Source: Nocardiopsis changdeensis (GTDB taxonomy: Bacteria; Actinomycetota; Actinomycetes; Streptosporangiales; Streptosporangiaceae). Taken from it: a stretch of 26,939 nucleotides of DNA. Below the pieces are notes generated by a model. That model had not been told where the DNA came from. It made no database searches and was given only the letters and a program-made list of their open reading frames with translations. Location of the stretch: the NCBI RefSeq assembly GCF_018316655.1, contig NZ_CP074135.1, positions 1 to 26,939 on the forward strand, written 5' to 3'. Each line of letters starts with the position of its first letter. The stretch's first letter is position 1. The translations under genes and the position numbers were made by a program. Of the stretch, positions 8,401 through 14,401 are shown one piece after another.

Positions 8401-8655
8401 ACGCTGGCCGTGCGCCAAGAGGGGCTGGTCATCGACGAACTGGACCAGGCTCCCGCCCCCGCCGCGGCTTCGGGTGCCGGTCCGGTGGCTCCTGCCCAGG
8501 AGGCCCCGGTGGCCTCGGCCCCGCAGAAGGCCCGCCCCCTGGATGCGCCGGTGCCGCTCAGCCGCGCCCTGGGGCTGAAGAAGGGGGCGGGGCGCTCCCA
8601 AGGACCGCGCCTGCCTCCCCCCGGGGCCCCGCGCCGCCGAGGTCCGCAGGTGTAA
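5494..8655 (+). CDS. traA: TraA-like MOBF relaxase-helicase (conjugative DNA processing)
   Basis: A protein of about 1053 residues combining a TrwC/TraI-type relaxase and a RecD-like helicase. Residues about 201-213 (GYDLVLNVPKSYS) match the relaxase core. H289-T-H291-A-H293 is the metal-binding histidine triad. GVAGAGKTT (about 587-595, K593) is Walker A and VLVVDEAAMVDD (about 653-664) Walker B. FRGVVAEV and LGYAMTIAAAQGLT are late helicase motifs. The nicking tyrosine is probably in the N-terminal VDYRL or ADYRL segments; a Cys/His-rich stretch, CGCDHADHDHGH, lies between them. Start chosen at GTG 5494 because GGGGAGG precedes it by 8 bases; GTG 5452 is an alternative. The tail is proline- and alanine-rich. 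Its role is to nick oriT, stay bound to the strand and unwind it for transfer. No coupling protein is encoded, so transfer should need a helper. Intact here, broken in copy 2. Confidence 0.9.
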   Translation: MAWVTTLGPDASQVDYRLQSQCGCDHADHDHGHSAEQGGQDRQADYRLYGAARAVERIGAGWAEFGERSGTTLDDEAALESMRQVMAGRDPRTGEQLVDPKMAVDPRAKLAARPVVEAVHAVAEAAHMDPGELLGSPRLAARFARLEKGLVRDGEAHRAPVGELEAIAEAAGVDPGLLWPQAELDQARAHADERVRVGNRGYDLVLNVPKSYSGAIALADEATAARLEELYLESVRETVTDAEGWLAYGMAGHHGDGQRARRVQATGWAASITLHRSARPVQGQVGDPHTHAHVMIPNMVKCVDGTWRTLAAGGRDLHRHVALLGELAKARVREKSAREFGAVWKQDERTGEWEIVGFDPGLRGLFSSRSRQITELVGADASRAQKQAAGRVLAQAKDPLGETGTARQAWRARAEAAGYDVDALVGRALSGPGAAPAAPVPSLEDLVARVWDPETGVTAHRKVVSRVQVMAAVTAALGGGITSVSQVEVLTDAVMASDRAVVLPTVEGAHLSNAVRVSSADIVEAERTITGSAQRRLGQGAAVVAPERVAAVLEAFEAERGFALSAEQRGVAERLMGAGHGVDLVRGVAGAGKTTLMSAVYAGWQQAGYRVAGAATAAVAAANLQAESGIASSTVAAWVSRISSGEGLEGVDVLVVDEAAMVDDRSMAVLVGEAERTGTKVVGIGDPAQLEAVGVGGTFAAVHTLVRGQTLTENRRQSDAVDQQALRAWLDGARESALAVWGRAGRVHAAKRAFEAHEAIARAWWADRAPVEDRFQAVQDVLVLAARNSDVEELNHRMRVLARQGGHLAGDEERFALAGGGRLALAAGDAVRVRRNDYRSRRGEGEDVLNGFRGVVAEVDARRGARVEWRRQGRVHSAWIGPEAIARGDLSLGYAMTIAAAQGLTCERVHVYGVGADARSLYPAMTRSRKRADLYLAGEALADPALRGRLKDASGDKEVVRACISAYARTLAVRQEGLVIDELDQAPAPAAASGAGPVAPAQEAPVASAPQKARPLDAPVPLSRALGLKKGAGRSQGPRLPPPGAPRRRGPQV

Positions 8656-8657
8656 CA

Positions 8658-8690
8658 CCCCGCTACCTATACGGCGTATAGGTAGCGGGG
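8658..8690. terminator. 15-bp perfect hairpin between convergent relaxase genes
   Basis: CCCCGCTACCTATAC (8658-8672) and its exact complement (8676-8690) flank the loop GGC. It starts two bases after the traA stop and contains the stop and last codons of the minus-strand MOBP relaxase. It should act as a bidirectional terminator. Copy 2: 22127-22159. Confidence 0.75.
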
Positions 8691-9973
8691 TCGTTGTCCT
8701 CCACCAACTCCCACAGGAGAGCACCGGCGGCATGGGCCGCCCGTTCCTGGGGGCCCCACGCGTGGGAGGTGTACCAGGAGCGGATCTGGTCGGCGGTGCG
8801 GACCAGGGCGGTAAGCGCCCTCCGGCACCCCGCGGCAGGGGTGGTGCGCGGTGCGGCGCACAGGGCCCGGGCCGCCTCGCGCACCTGTGCGGCCAGGACG
8901 GTGGGGACGGCGGCCACCGGCGGCCGTCCCGCGTGGGACCACTGCCGTGCTGCGCTGGCCAGCGGCGGCCGCCACGGTTCGGGGGCGGCCAGGGGCAGGG
9001 CGGTGAAGGCGTCCGACAGGGCGGCGGCCACTGCGGCCCGCTGCCCGCCGTCCAGGTATGGCCAGTCCCTGGCCACCTCCTCCACCACAGTGGCCAGGGC
9101 CGGCCAGGGAGCCGCCGCGGCCGCCGGATCCGGGAGCACCGGCGCCCCGGCGAAACGTGCGCGCACCCGGGGCAGGGACAGGTCCGGGGCCAGGGAACCG
9201 CCGGAGAACCACACCGGTTCCCCACTGTCGAGGCGATCGCGGTCCAGAGCCAGGGCGTAGCCCACCACCGGGTCGGCGCCGCGGCGGCGCAGCAGCACCC
9301 CGCGGCCGGTCAGGGCGGTGAAGAACCCGGCCTCGGTGCGGGCGGCGGCGGCCGCGCGGCGGGCCTCCTCCTCCAGAACGGCGCGGGTGGGCCGCTCCCA
9401 GCCCTGGCGGCGCGCCTTCTCGGTCTCCCCGCGGGACGGGGCGGGGGCGGAGGTGCGGTCGGAGGCGCTGGTGGGGCGCAGCCCCAGCTCGTCCTCCAGC
9501 TCCCGGCACGCGGTGCGCAGGCGCAGGGCATCGTTGTGAATGTCAGGGGTGGCGTCGTCCTGGCGGGCCAGGGTGGCCAGCAGGTGGATGTGGTGGCTCT
9601 CGACCCCGTCATGGCGCACCGCGACCCACCGGCACGCGCGGGCGTCACCGGCGGGGGCCACGCCTGCGGCGTCGGCCAGGCGGCGGGCGATGTGCGCCCA
9701 CTGGGCGTCGTCCAGAGGGTGGTCGGTGGGGGCGACGCGCACGGCGCAGTGCCAGACGTGGTGGCGCCCCCGGGGGCGTACGAACCGGTCCAGGCGGCGG
9801 GCCAGCACCGCCAGGTCTGCGGCCGGGGAGGGGGAGCGCCCGGGGTCGGGGACGGCCAGGGTGCGCCAGGCCGCCACCAGATGGGGATCGATGTGCTCGT
9901 TGGCGCTTCCGGGCCCGTACAGGTAGTCGAGCAGGCCCCGGGTGTCCTTGCCGCGCATGACCTTGGCGATCAC
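8663..9973 (-). CDS. mobA: MOBP-like relaxase (mobilization nuclease)
   Basis: A 436-residue protein starting at GTG 9973 with VIAKVMRGKDTRGLLDYLYG, the N-terminus of actinobacterial relaxase/mobilization nucleases. Y17 or Y19 is the likely nicking tyrosine. SHHIHLLATLA at about 126-136 (H127, H128, H130) supplies the metal-binding histidines. The region around 170-250 is charged and arginine-rich, and the C-terminal half is alanine-rich without a recognisable helicase domain. The start overlaps the upstream MobC-like gene by four bases (GTGA), so the two are translationally coupled. Its role is to cut one strand at its own oriT and pilot it into the recipient through a helper's secretion channel. 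It is unrelated to traA and convergent with it. Intact here, frameshifted in copy 2. Confidence 0.82.
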   Translation of the reverse strand: MIAKVMRGKDTRGLLDYLYGPGSANEHIDPHLVAAWRTLAVPDPGRSPSPAADLAVLARRLDRFVRPRGRHHVWHCAVRVAPTDHPLDDAQWAHIARRLADAAGVAPAGDARACRWVAVRHDGVESHHIHLLATLARQDDATPDIHNDALRLRTACRELEDELGLRPTSASDRTSAPAPSRGETEKARRQGWERPTRAVLEEEARRAAAAARTEAGFFTALTGRGVLLRRRGADPVVGYALALDRDRLDSGEPVWFSGGSLAPDLSLPRVRARFAGAPVLPDPAAAAAPWPALATVVEEVARDWPYLDGGQRAAVAAALSDAFTALPLAAPEPWRPPLASAARQWSHAGRPPVAAVPTVLAAQVREAARALCAAPRTTPAAGCRRALTALVRTADQIRSWYTSHAWGPQERAAHAAGALLWELVEDNDPATYTPYR

Positions 9974-10329
9974 GTTTGGGCCCCGGCCACGGCGTCGCCG
10001 GCGTCCTCCAGGGCCTGGGCTGCGGCCTCCAGGCGCTCCAGCAGCCCGGGCTCGGGGTCGGTGCCGATGCGCAAGGCCAGGGCCTCCAGGGCGTTGACGG
10101 CATCGTTGAGGGCGATGAGGCTCTGGCGGGCGTCGGGGGCGATGGCCAGCTCCTGGCGGGCCACGCCCAAGGCGGCGTGGGCGGCGAACCCGCTCACGGT
10201 CATGCCCTGCTCTTGGGCGGCCCGGGCCAGCAGGGTGTGCTCGTCGTCGCTGAGGCTGAGCTTGACGAAGTGGTCGCGGCGTACCCCCGTCCTGCGGTCG
10301 CCGCGTCGGCGCTGGGTCGTGTCGGCCAC
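9970..10329 (-). CDS. mobC: MobC-like relaxase accessory protein
   Basis: A 119-residue protein from GTG 10329, preceded by GGAGGA at 10342-10337 with a 7-base spacer; a GTG 18 bases upstream (10347) is possible but lacks this site. The segment DHFVKLSLSDDEHTLLARAAQEQGMTVSGFAAHAAL has the strand-helix-helix pattern of ribbon-helix-helix MobC proteins. The rest is helical (AIAPDARQSLIALNDAVNALEALALRIGTD...LLERLEAAAQALEDAGDAV), probably for dimerisation. MobC proteins bind oriT, help melt the nick region and often repress their own operon. It is the first gene of the minus-strand mob operon, overlapping the relaxase start by four bases. Identical in copy 2. Confidence 0.8.
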   Translation of the reverse strand: MADTTQRRRGDRRTGVRRDHFVKLSLSDDEHTLLARAAQEQGMTVSGFAAHAALGVARQELAIAPDARQSLIALNDAVNALEALALRIGTDPEPGLLERLEAAAQALEDAGDAVAGAQT

Positions 10330-10478
10330 CGTGGGTTCCTCCGGCACAGGGGTGGGCGGGTCCGGCCGGCTGTGGCCACCCAGGGGTGGTCACAGGGGGT
10401 GGCCATGGCCACCCGGGCACGGGGTTGTGGCCGGATTCTGACACACTCGTCCAGATTCGTGATGCTGGGGAGAGACCG
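10330..10478. promoter_or_regulatory. Divergent region with GTGGCCAC inverted repeats, candidate oriT of the mob operon
   Basis: The gap lies between divergent mobC and the DUF2637 gene. TGTGGCCACCC (10371-10381) and GGGTGGTCACA (10384-10394) form an 11-bp inverted repeat with one mismatch and a two-base spacer. Directly after comes the 18-bp perfect palindrome GGGTGGCCATGGCCACCC (10397-10414). The word GTGGCCAC recurs at 11798, 11808, 11924 and 11974. A weak CTGACA (10438-10443) precedes the plus-strand gene. The region must carry divergent promoters, and it is the usual place for a MobC/MobA oriT, but no nick consensus is recognised. Copy 2: 23798-23946. Confidence 0.5.
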
Positions 10479-11885
10479 ATGCCCGACTTGCCATCCACCG
10501 CGTCCTGGTGGCTGATCTGCGCCCTGGCCCTGGCCGTGACCGGAGCCCTGGTGTGGGGGGTGCGCCGGGCCACGACCCGCGCCGCCCGCCCCGGCCGGCG
10601 TGCGGGCGCGGTGCCGCTGCACGGCGGCTATCTGGCGGCCACCGCGGTCATCGCGGTGGTGGCGCTGGGGTTGATCCTGGTGGCGTTCACCATGAGCTAC
10701 GCGGCGCTGTACGAGGCCGCCACCTGGCTGGCCCACACCCAGCTGCACGCGATCAACGGCGGTGACCTGCGGTTCCTGTTCCCGTTGGGCATCGACGCGG
10801 TCATCGTCTACTTCCTGGCCATGGACCTGCTCATGGAGTGGCAGGGGCGTCGGCACGCGCTGAACCGGTGGGCGGCCTATGCGCTGTCGGCGATCACGAT
10901 CATCTTGAACGTGTCCCAGGGGGACGGGTCCACCGCCTCCTACCTGGGCCACGCCGACTCGCCCATCGTCATCATCCTCATCGCCGAGGGGGTCGCGGCG
11001 TGGATCCGGCACCTGGCCGGGCTCGCGCACGGCCAGGCCGCCGACCGGATCCCCGCAGGGCGGTGGATCGCCCACCCGGTCTCCACTTTGAAGGTGGTGC
11101 GGCTCATGCTGGGGTGGGGCATCACCTCCTATCCGCAGGCCCTGGAGCACGAGCAGCGCCGCCAGTTGGCCTACGCCATGCTGCGCGAACAGCACGGCCG
11201 CACCTGGCGGCGGCACACTCCCCGCCATCTGCGGTGGATGCTGGACAACGGCTACGAGCTGGACACCGCCTTCGAGCTGACCCGGGCCATGACCTCGGCC
11301 ACGGTGGCCATGACCGCCACCGAGGTCCAGCACCTGGCCACCCCCGGTGGCCAGGCCCTCGGCCACGCTCTGGCCGCGCCCTCGGAGGCGGAAGACGAGG
11401 GGAACGCCGCACCGTACCGGGAGGAGGCTGGGAACCAGGAGGCCACGCCTGTGGCCCCTGCGCAGGAGGAGCTAGCCCACGCCGCCCCGGTGACCGATCG
11501 AGCATCTGCGGCGTCGGCCGCGCAGGTGGCCCCCGCTCCGGTTGCGCTGCCCGAGCAAGTTCTGGCCGAGACCGCTCCCACCCCATCGTTCCGCCCCGAA
11601 CCGGTGTCCCAGACGGAGCCTGAACCTGCACCGACGCCCACCCTGGGAGTGTTGTCGCCGGAGCAGAAACGCCGCCGGGTGCAAGAACTTCTGGTCACCC
11701 ACCCGGAGATGACCGACGCCGAGCTCGCCGAACAGATTGGCTCCTCACCGCGTACCGCACGCCGCTACCGGGCCGAGCTCGGCTACCACCGCTCTCCGGT
11801 GGCCACCCGTGGCCACACCCCGAGCGATGACGGCCAACGGGGCGGCCGGAACCGGGAACCGGAAACCGTGCCCGCCCACCCCTGA
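10479..11885 (+). CDS. DUF2637 membrane protein with C-terminal helix-turn-helix
   Basis: A 468-residue protein, start ATG 10479 with GGGGAGAG 4 bases upstream. The N-terminal half has five membrane segments: about 10-28 (WWLICALALAVTGALVWGV), 47-75, 90-115 (FPLGIDAVIVYFLAMDLLM), 125-142 and 155-175. This is the DUF2637 pattern common on actinomycete plasmids and integrative elements. A cytoplasmic helical region and an Ala/Pro/Glu-rich linker (about 300-385) follow. The C-terminus (about 390-435) reads QKRRRVQELLVTHPEMTDAELAEQIGSSPRTARRYRAEL, a clear helix-turn-helix. DUF2637/SpdB-like proteins are linked to plasmid transfer or spread; the tail may tether plasmid DNA to the membrane. In this copy GHAGPP reads GHADSP and EEPAHAA reads EELAHAA, both at altered GCCGGC sites (10953-10960 and 11471-11476); copy 2 is probably right. 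Confidence 0.78.
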   Translation: MPDLPSTASWWLICALALAVTGALVWGVRRATTRAARPGRRAGAVPLHGGYLAATAVIAVVALGLILVAFTMSYAALYEAATWLAHTQLHAINGGDLRFLFPLGIDAVIVYFLAMDLLMEWQGRRHALNRWAAYALSAITIILNVSQGDGSTASYLGHADSPIVIILIAEGVAAWIRHLAGLAHGQAADRIPAGRWIAHPVSTLKVVRLMLGWGITSYPQALEHEQRRQLAYAMLREQHGRTWRRHTPRHLRWMLDNGYELDTAFELTRAMTSATVAMTATEVQHLATPGGQALGHALAAPSEAEDEGNAAPYREEAGNQEATPVAPAQEELAHAAPVTDRASAASAAQVAPAPVALPEQVLAETAPTPSFRPEPVSQTEPEPAPTPTLGVLSPEQKRRRVQELLVTHPEMTDAELAEQIGSSPRTARRYRAELGYHRSPVATRGHTPSDDGQRGGRNREPETVPAHP

Positions 11886-12173
11886 ACCCGTGGCCGCACG
11901 CCCCGATCACGACGGCGCCGGGGTGGCCACTTGAGACCGTCCGCTCGGCCAAGCATGACTAAAGGACCGCACACTCGTGGCCACGGCCCTGGGCTCAGGT
12001 CTGAAGGGTGTTCACCGGCGGCGCCTGGGCCCTGCCGAGGTCCGTGCTGCGAAGCCGACGCCTAGCCCTTCCCGGGGCTGCCCCCACAAGAGATCGGATC
12101 GCGCCCAAGTCCTCTCCAAAAGAAGGCCGCGAACGGGGACCGCTCCGGTCGACAGGCCTCCTGCCTCGAGTGA
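11886..12173. other. Intergenic region upstream of the partition operon
   Basis: With the inverted repeats that follow, this makes a gap of about 360 bases before parA. It holds two more GTGGCCAC words (11924 and 11974). It also has a less GC-rich patch at about 12088-12130 (AAGAGATCGG, CTCTCCAAAAGAAGG) that may carry the parA promoter. An ORF from ATG 11954 (MTKGPHTRGHGPG...) runs over the parA start; its composition is arginine/proline-rich low complexity and I reject it as a gene. It also contains the disrupted GCCGGC site at 12060-12066. Confidence 0.4.
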
Positions 12174-12235
12174 TACGCCTCGCACAAGTGATACGCGTGC
12201 GTGTCGTCGCACGCGTATCACTGGTGCGAGGCGTA
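12174..12235. repeat. Nested large inverted repeat upstream of parA (candidate parS/operator)
   Basis: Outer arms 12174-12185 (TACGCCTCGCAC) and 12224-12235, and inner arms 12187-12201 (AGTGATACGCGTGCG) and 12208-12222, are perfect complements separated by a 6-base centre. Only one opposed pair (12186/12223) breaks a 28-base arm. It ends 10 bases before the parA ATG, so binding here would block parA expression. Repeats of the same words lie downstream of the partner gene, which is typical of a plasmid centromere and operator. Copy 2: 25641-25702. Confidence 0.75.
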
Positions 12236-12245
12236 CGTTCGCCCC

Positions 12246-13022
12246 ATGGACATCTACGACCTGATCAACCAGAAGGGCGGCGTCGGCAAGACCGCGTCGG
12301 CCATCTCCCTGGGGGGTGCGATGGCCGATGCGGGGGAGCGTGTGCTCCTGGTCGACCTGGACCCCCAGGGCCACCTCACCGACGCGCTGGGTGTGCCGGA
12401 GTCGCCCGACGACGCGACCCTGTCGCAGGCGATCCTGGGCGAGTGGGAGGGCCATCCGCGCGAGCTGGTGGTGGCCTACCGCGAACGCCTGCACGTACTG
12501 CCCACGTCGCTGGACATGTTCCTGCTCGACCGGGGGCTGTACATGAGCCAGGGGCGCGAGCACCGCCTGGCCCGGGTCCTGCAGCGTTTGGAGGACGACT
12601 ACGACGTGTGCCTCATCGACTGCCCTCCCTCCCTGGGGGCGACCACCGACGCCGCCCTGGTCGCGGCCCGCAGCAGGGAGGGACACCGGGGCGGCCTCAT
12701 CGTCCCGGTGGAGGCCGAGGACTCCTCGATCCGGGCGCTGCGGTTGCTGCTGCGGCAGATCGGCACCCTGAGCCAGGTCATGGGCGTGGACATCGACGTC
12801 CTGGGACTGGTGCCCTCGCGGTTCGACGTACGCGACGGGGCCATGGTCACCAGCGTGCTGGAGTCCTTCCGGGCCCTGGGTGCGCCGCCGGTGATCGCCG
12901 AGATCCGCAAGCGCAAGGAGGTCCGCGAGGCATGGCGGGAGAAGGTCCCGGTGACCGAGTACGCCCCCGACTCCGAAGTCGCCGGCTGGTTCCGGGACCT
13001 GGCCAAGGCGGTGCGCGGATGA
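12246..13022 (+). CDS. parA: ParA-family partition ATPase
   Basis: A 258-residue protein beginning MDIYDLINQKGGVGKTASAI. The deviant Walker A, K10-G-G-V-G-K15-T, directly at the N-terminus marks a ParA of the small type without an N-terminal regulatory domain. VLLVDLDPQGHLTDALG (about 35-51) is Walker A'. DVCLIDCPPSLG (about 119-130) is the Walker B region. A conserved-looking PVEAEDSSIRALRLL follows. It separates plasmid copies by ATP-dependent binding to the nucleoid. ATG 12246 is preferred because upstream in-frame GTG 12201 lies inside the inverted repeat; no clear ribosome-binding site is seen, so it may be leaderless. The stop overlaps the next start (ATGA). Identical in copy 2. Confidence 0.92.
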   Translation: MDIYDLINQKGGVGKTASAISLGGAMADAGERVLLVDLDPQGHLTDALGVPESPDDATLSQAILGEWEGHPRELVVAYRERLHVLPTSLDMFLLDRGLYMSQGREHRLARVLQRLEDDYDVCLIDCPPSLGATTDAALVAARSREGHRGGLIVPVEAEDSSIRALRLLLRQIGTLSQVMGVDIDVLGLVPSRFDVRDGAMVTSVLESFRALGAPPVIAEIRKRKEVREAWREKVPVTEYAPDSEVAGWFRDLAKAVRG

Positions 13023-13366
13023 GCGCGGCGAAGAGGAAGGCGGCCCCCGCCCCGGACATGGGCGGGCTCACCGACGACTGGCAGAAGATGACCTCTCTGC
13101 GCCAGGGCGAGCACGGCCGGCAGGAGGCGCCGACGCCGGCCGCCCCGGACAGGGCCCCCGCGCCGGAGGCCTCTCGATCCGGCCCCGGGGCCATGACCCG
13201 GCGCAGCTGGTACGCCAGCGCAGACGCCGTGGAGGCTCTGGCCAAGGCGGTGGACGACATCCACCACGCCACCCGAGCGCCCAAACACGCCGTCGTGTCC
13301 GAGCTGTTCCGAGTCGCGGCGGCGGCGGCCCCGCACGTGCAGCAGAAGCTCGCCCCAAAGGAGTGA
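13019..13366 (+). CDS. ParB-like small DNA-binding partner of ParA
   Basis: A 115-residue protein whose start overlaps the parA stop by four bases (ATGA at 13019-13022), so the pair is translationally coupled. The N-terminal half (MSAAKRKAAPAPDMGGLTDD...) is disordered and basic or Ala/Pro-rich, as in small partner proteins that touch ParA. The C-terminal part, about 59-110 (TRRSWYASADAVEALAKAVDDIHHATRAPKHAVVSELFRVAAAA), has the strand-helix-helix pattern of ribbon-helix-helix proteins. It is too short for a canonical ParB CTPase and is better compared with ParG/ParR-like partners. Inverted repeats on both sides of the operon are the likely binding sites. Identical in copy 2. Confidence 0.78.
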   Translation: MSAAKRKAAPAPDMGGLTDDWQKMTSLRQGEHGRQEAPTPAAPDRAPAPEASRSGPGAMTRRSWYASADAVEALAKAVDDIHHATRAPKHAVVSELFRVAAAAAPHVQQKLAPKE

Positions 13367-13371
13367 TACGC

Positions 13372-13423
13372 GTGATACTCCTCGCACGAGTGCTATGCGT
13401 CGCACTCGTGCGAGGGGTATCAC
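13372..13423. repeat. Large inverted repeat downstream of the partition genes
   Basis: Arms 13372-13393 (GTGATAC, T, CCTCGCACGAGTGC) and 13402-13423 are complementary at 21 of 22 positions around an 8-base centre. It begins 6 bases after the partner-gene stop. It shares GTGATAC and CTCGCAC words with the repeat before parA and with the site at 45-85. It could be both a centromere repeat and the operon terminator. Copy 2: 26839-26890. Confidence 0.7.
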
Positions 13424-13742
13424 GCACGGCCACAACGGCGCGGGGCCCGAAAACGGGGCTGCACAGCAGGTACCCACAAGGCCGAGAACAGCCCCGAGCC
13501 GGTGAGCGTCGCACCTTCGCACGCGTGCTACAAGTGCTACCCGTATCACGCGTGCGAGACCGTGGGGCAGGGGACGCCAAGTGAGGCCCGAGGGGGCACG
13601 GGGGCGGGCGCCAGAGCGATTTCTGGCCCACGATAAGTGGGCCTTATCGCGGGTCAGGCATGGATCCAGGGCGGCCTGGGCCGCAAGGCCCCGGGGAGCC
13701 CGCCACGCGCCCAGGGGCCGCGCGGGGCCCGGGCGCACCGCC
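13424..13742. other. Intergenic region across the copy junction
   Basis: The 319 bases between the partition module of copy 1 and mazF of copy 2. They hold CGGGGCTG (13454-13461) and CAGCCCCG (13489-13496) as an inverted repeat spanning the junction at 13472/13473. They also hold the second copy of the TCGCACGCGTG inverted repeat (13517-13557) and the terminator-like hairpin (13616-13650). The same region exists split between window end and window start, which shows circularity. No gene is supported. Confidence 0.6.
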
Positions 13743-14072
13743 TCAGGACAGGTCGAGGGCGGCTTTGAGCCCGGCGGCGACCCGGGTCATGGTGGCGTGG
13801 CTCAGCACCCCGACGTCCTCCAGCAGCTCATCGGCGAACAGCAGGGTGATCTCGTCGCACAGCACGTACCCGCGCAGCGGGGCATCGGCCGGCCCCAGAG
13901 GCACCACGGTGGTGCGCTCCTGCTTGCGGGTGGTGGTCAGGCGCACCGCCAGGCAGTCCCCGAGGTTGCGGTTGCGGTGGTTGTTGGAGACCACCGCGTA
14001 GGGCTTGCGCTGCTGCTCGCCCTCCTCGGTGTCCAGGTAGACCCAGTAGACGCGGCCCCGGACCGGGGTCAT
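13743..14072 (-). CDS. mazF: MazF/PemK-family toxin, copy 2
   Basis: Identical to the gene at 271-600: a 109-residue MazF-fold endoribonuclease toxin with RGRVYWVYLD, RKPYAVVSNN and GYVLCDEITLL. Here it sits behind an intact antitoxin gene and overlaps its stop by four bases (ATGA at 14069-14072), so this copy shows the operon as it probably is in the cell. Confidence 0.88.
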   Translation of the reverse strand: MTPVRGRVYWVYLDTEEGEQQRKPYAVVSNNHRNRNLGDCLAVRLTTTRKQERTTVVPLGPADAPLRGYVLCDEITLLFADELLEDVGVLSHATMTRVAAGLKAALDLS

Positions 14073-14401
14073 CGGTCTCCCTCCGGAGAGCTCCGGCGCC
14101 GGCGGCGCAGTGCGGCCCGCACCGCCCGGTCCTCGTCGTCCTGTTCAGCGGCGATGGCCTGGTACTCGGCCTCCAGCACCTGCTCCTGCAGTGCCTGGCG
14201 GCCTACCTCGATCAGGGCGGCCAGGGCGGCCGCCTCCGAGAGCTGGCCGGCGCCGGAGGGCAGGCGGATGCCGCCGCGGGCGGCGAGCACGGCCAGGGCG
14301 TCGTGCTCGGGGGTCCCCGCGGTGCGGGCGGCCTGGACGGTGCGGTCGGTGTCGGGGTCGATGGGCACCGAAGGGCGCCGGATCGTCTGGGTCATGGCCA
14401 T
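14069..14401 (-). CDS. Antitoxin of the MazF-type toxin (intact copy)
   Basis: A 110-residue protein, MAMTQTIRRPSVPIDPDTDR onward; the second ATG, two codons in, is also possible. The N-terminus (about 4-30, TQTIRRPSVPIDPDTDRTVQAARTAG) could be a ribbon-helix-helix strand and first helix. The middle, LSEAAALAALIEVGRQALQEQVLEAEYQAIAAEQDDEDRAVRAAL, is strongly helical, with an acidic stretch of the kind that wraps a MazF toxin. The tail is arginine-rich. It does not look like classical AbrB-fold MazE and is named by position and coupling to mazF. It is expected to neutralise the toxin and repress the operon. The GCCGGC at 14246-14251 is intact here, giving an open frame; the other copy is frameshifted at this site. 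Confidence 0.8.
   Translation of the reverse strand: MAMTQTIRRPSVPIDPDTDRTVQAARTAGTPEHDALAVLAARGGIRLPSGAGQLSEAAALAALIEVGRQALQEQVLEAEYQAIAAEQDDEDRAVRAALRRRRRSSPEGDR

Larger units (their letters stand above)
1..13472. repeat. Plasmid monomer, copy 1 of 2
   Basis: First unit of a head-to-tail duplication. Every gene and intergenic element here recurs in the same order at 13473-26939, shifted by 13467-13472 bases. The sequence across 13472/13473 equals the window end followed by the window start, as expected for a circular molecule read twice. This copy carries disrupted GCCGGC sites at 774-780, 1953-1959, 3113-3120, 10953-10960, 11471-11476 and 12060-12066. These break the antitoxin, rep and dnaB reading frames and change two short stretches of the DUF2637 protein. 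Its traA and MOBP relaxase genes are intact. Confidence 0.97.

Noticed and set aside
4855..9225. A 1456-codon minus-strand open frame opposite traA and its neighbours
   Set aside because: It is a mirror frame of high-GC coding sequence. It is rich in arginine, proline and histidine, crosses several real genes and has no recognisable domain, whereas the plus strand carries clear relaxase and helicase motifs.
11954..12264. A small ORF, MTKGPHTRGHGPG..., before parA
   Set aside because: No ribosome-binding site, arginine/proline-rich composition, and it runs through the inverted repeats and over the parA start.
12008..13366. A 452-codon frame that would fuse an upstream peptide, a shifted reading of parA and the ParA partner protein
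   Set aside because: Only the last part, the 115-residue partner, is real. The rest is an out-of-frame reading of parA with typical arginine/proline/glycine bias.
1..13472. Linear actinomycete plasmid with terminal repeats
   Set aside because: The rep module is of the type found on linear plasmids, but no telomere-like palindromes or tap/tpg terminal-protein genes are seen, and the junction of the two copies is continuous.
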